From positions 1 to 13,646 of the forward strand of contig CALGTU010000128.1 of NCBI GenBank assembly GCA_937901465.1: a stretch of DNA of 13,646 nt, in the 5' to 3' direction. This stretch comes from an uncultured Clostridia bacterium (GTDB lineage: Bacteria > Bacillota > Clostridia > Oscillospirales > Ruminococcaceae). The position numbers were made by a program, and so were the translations under genes. Within the stretch, counting starts at the first letter, position 1. Every line of letters starts with the position of its first letter. The notes under the pieces are model-generated. The model saw only the letters and a list, made by a program, of their open reading frames with translations, was not told the DNA's origin and did no database searches. This document shows, in pieces, positions 12,764 through 13,646 of the stretch.

Positions 12764-13646
12764 TTAAACATTAAATCTGAAAAGGACTATATCTCCATCC
12801 TGCATAACATATTCCTTGCCTTCGAGTCTTACAAGACCTTTTTCTTTGGCCGCAGCCATTGTTCCGCAAGACATAAGATCATCATATGAAACAACTTCTG
12901 CCCTGATAAATCCCTTTTCAAAGTCCGTATGAATTTTACCTGCCGCCTGTGGAGCTTTTGTTCCTCTTGTGATTGTCCATGCTCTTACTTCAGGCTTCCC
13001 TGCTGTAAGATATGAAATAAGACCAAGAAGAGAATATCCTTCTTTTATGATTCTGTTAAGTCCTGACACTTCAAGGCCTAAATCAGCAAGGAACATCTGC
13101 TTGTCTTCAGCATCCATATCTGAAATTTCTGCTTCTATCTGAGCACAGATAGGAAGAACAGCAGACTTTTCTTCAGCAGCAATTTTGCATACTGTTTTGT
13201 AATTTTCATTTGTATCAACATTATTAACAAAGTCTTCTTCGCAAAGATTTGCAGCGTAAATAACAGGTTTTGCCGAAAGAAGAGGAGTTGTTTTTATAAT
13301 TTCAAGTTCTTCTTCTGAAAAATCATAAGAACGTGCAGACTTTCCAGCTTCAAGATGAGCCTTAAGGCTTTCAAGAAAATCGATTTCAACCTGATACTTT
13401 TTATCTCCCTTTACAAGTTTCTTGTTCTTGTCAATTCTTCTGTCAAGAATTTCAATATCAGAGAAAATAAGTTCAAGGTTTATGGTTTCGATATCTCTTT
13501 CAGGATTAATACTTCCGTCAACATGAACTATATCAACATCCTCAAAACATCTTACAACATGAACTATAGCATCAACTTCTCTAATATGAGATAAAAATTT
13601 ATTTCCTAACCCTTCGCCTTTACTAGCTCCTTTAACCAAACCTGCA
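12764..13646 (-). CDS. ychF: YchF/OLA1-family ATPase (5' end beyond the window)
   Basis: Cytoplasmic P-loop ATPase of the Obg group that associates with ribosomes and is linked to stress responses in characterised relatives. The visible ~293 residues begin in the G3 region (AGLVKGASKGEGLGNKFL) and continue with IREVDAIVHVVRCFED, the coiled-coil insertion (about 60-115), the NLCE form of the G4 motif (about 133-136; Asn-x-x-Glu rather than NKxD, the family mark of ATP preference) and a C-terminal TGS domain ending in the GTMAAAKEKGLVRLEGKEYVMQDGDIVLFRFNV block. The first ~70 residues with the Walker A motif are missing only because the window ends. The stop overlaps the ribosome binding site of the downstream surface protein gene. 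Confidence 0.96.
   Translation of the reverse strand, partial: AGLVKGASKGEGLGNKFLSHIREVDAIVHVVRCFEDVDIVHVDGSINPERDIETINLELIFSDIEILDRRIDKNKKLVKGDKKYQVEIDFLESLKAHLEAGKSARSYDFSEEELEIIKTTPLLSAKPVIYAANLCEEDFVNNVDTNENYKTVCKIAAEEKSAVLPICAQIEAEISDMDAEDKQMFLADLGLEVSGLNRIIKEGYSLLGLISYLTAGKPEVRAWTITRGTKAPQAAGKIHTDFEKGFIRAEVVSYDDLMSCGTMAAAKEKGLVRLEGKEYVMQDGDIVLFRFNV

Overview
This AT-rich window (many A/T-ending codons, strong AGGAG-type ribosome binding sites, near-consensus sigma-A promoters and hairpin/U-tract terminators) looks like chromosome of a low-GC Firmicute. The family mix (L-box riboswitch, CapA lipoprotein, multi-repeat surface proteins anchored by a C-terminal helix, eukaryal/archaeal-type Asd) suggests a gut clostridium of the Ruminococcus/Oscillospiraceae kind. 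That placement is inference, not read directly. No mobile element, CRISPR array or phage gene was seen.

Layout. The 5' end of queA leaves the window on the minus strand (1-329). Facing away from it, a consensus promoter drives a complete lysine riboswitch (about 395-562) with an expression platform to 659. This is followed by the lysine/diaminopimelate operon asd-dapA-dapB (701-3466). A bidirectional terminator at 3479-3508 separates dapB from a convergent minus-strand run: a membrane-anchored D-Ala-D-Ala carboxypeptidase (3514-4599, own promoter), a small multi-pass membrane protein of unknown function (4714-5148, probable TTG start), tRNA-Arg(ACG) with its own promoter and terminator, and a CapA-family lipoprotein (5353-6579). 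A divergent promoter region at 6580-6740 serves capA and a plus-strand citrate synthase (6741-8108). Another bidirectional terminator (8112-8145) then separates it from two large minus-strand paralogous surface proteins with InlB-B-repeat-like modules (8151-10625 and 10707-12752). The second follows ychF (12764 to the window edge) by only 11 bases and is probably translated from the same message.

Functional links. Diaminopimelate from asd-dapA-dapB feeds both lysine and peptidoglycan, and the next gene is a peptidoglycan-trimming carboxypeptidase, so the left half has a cell-wall theme. The link between the two units is proximity only, since they are convergent. Citrate synthase supplies citrate for 2-oxoglutarate/glutamate synthesis. 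The two repeat proteins are secreted, have no LPXTG motif and end in a membrane helix with a short basic tail.

Most of the window is ordinary housekeeping sequence. The least explained items are the tandem surface-protein paralogs with a shared C-terminal module, the coupling of one of them to ychF, a promoter whose -35 box lies inside the preceding gene's terminator, and the exact switching register of the lysine riboswitch. I found no clear evidence of a previously undescribed biological system.
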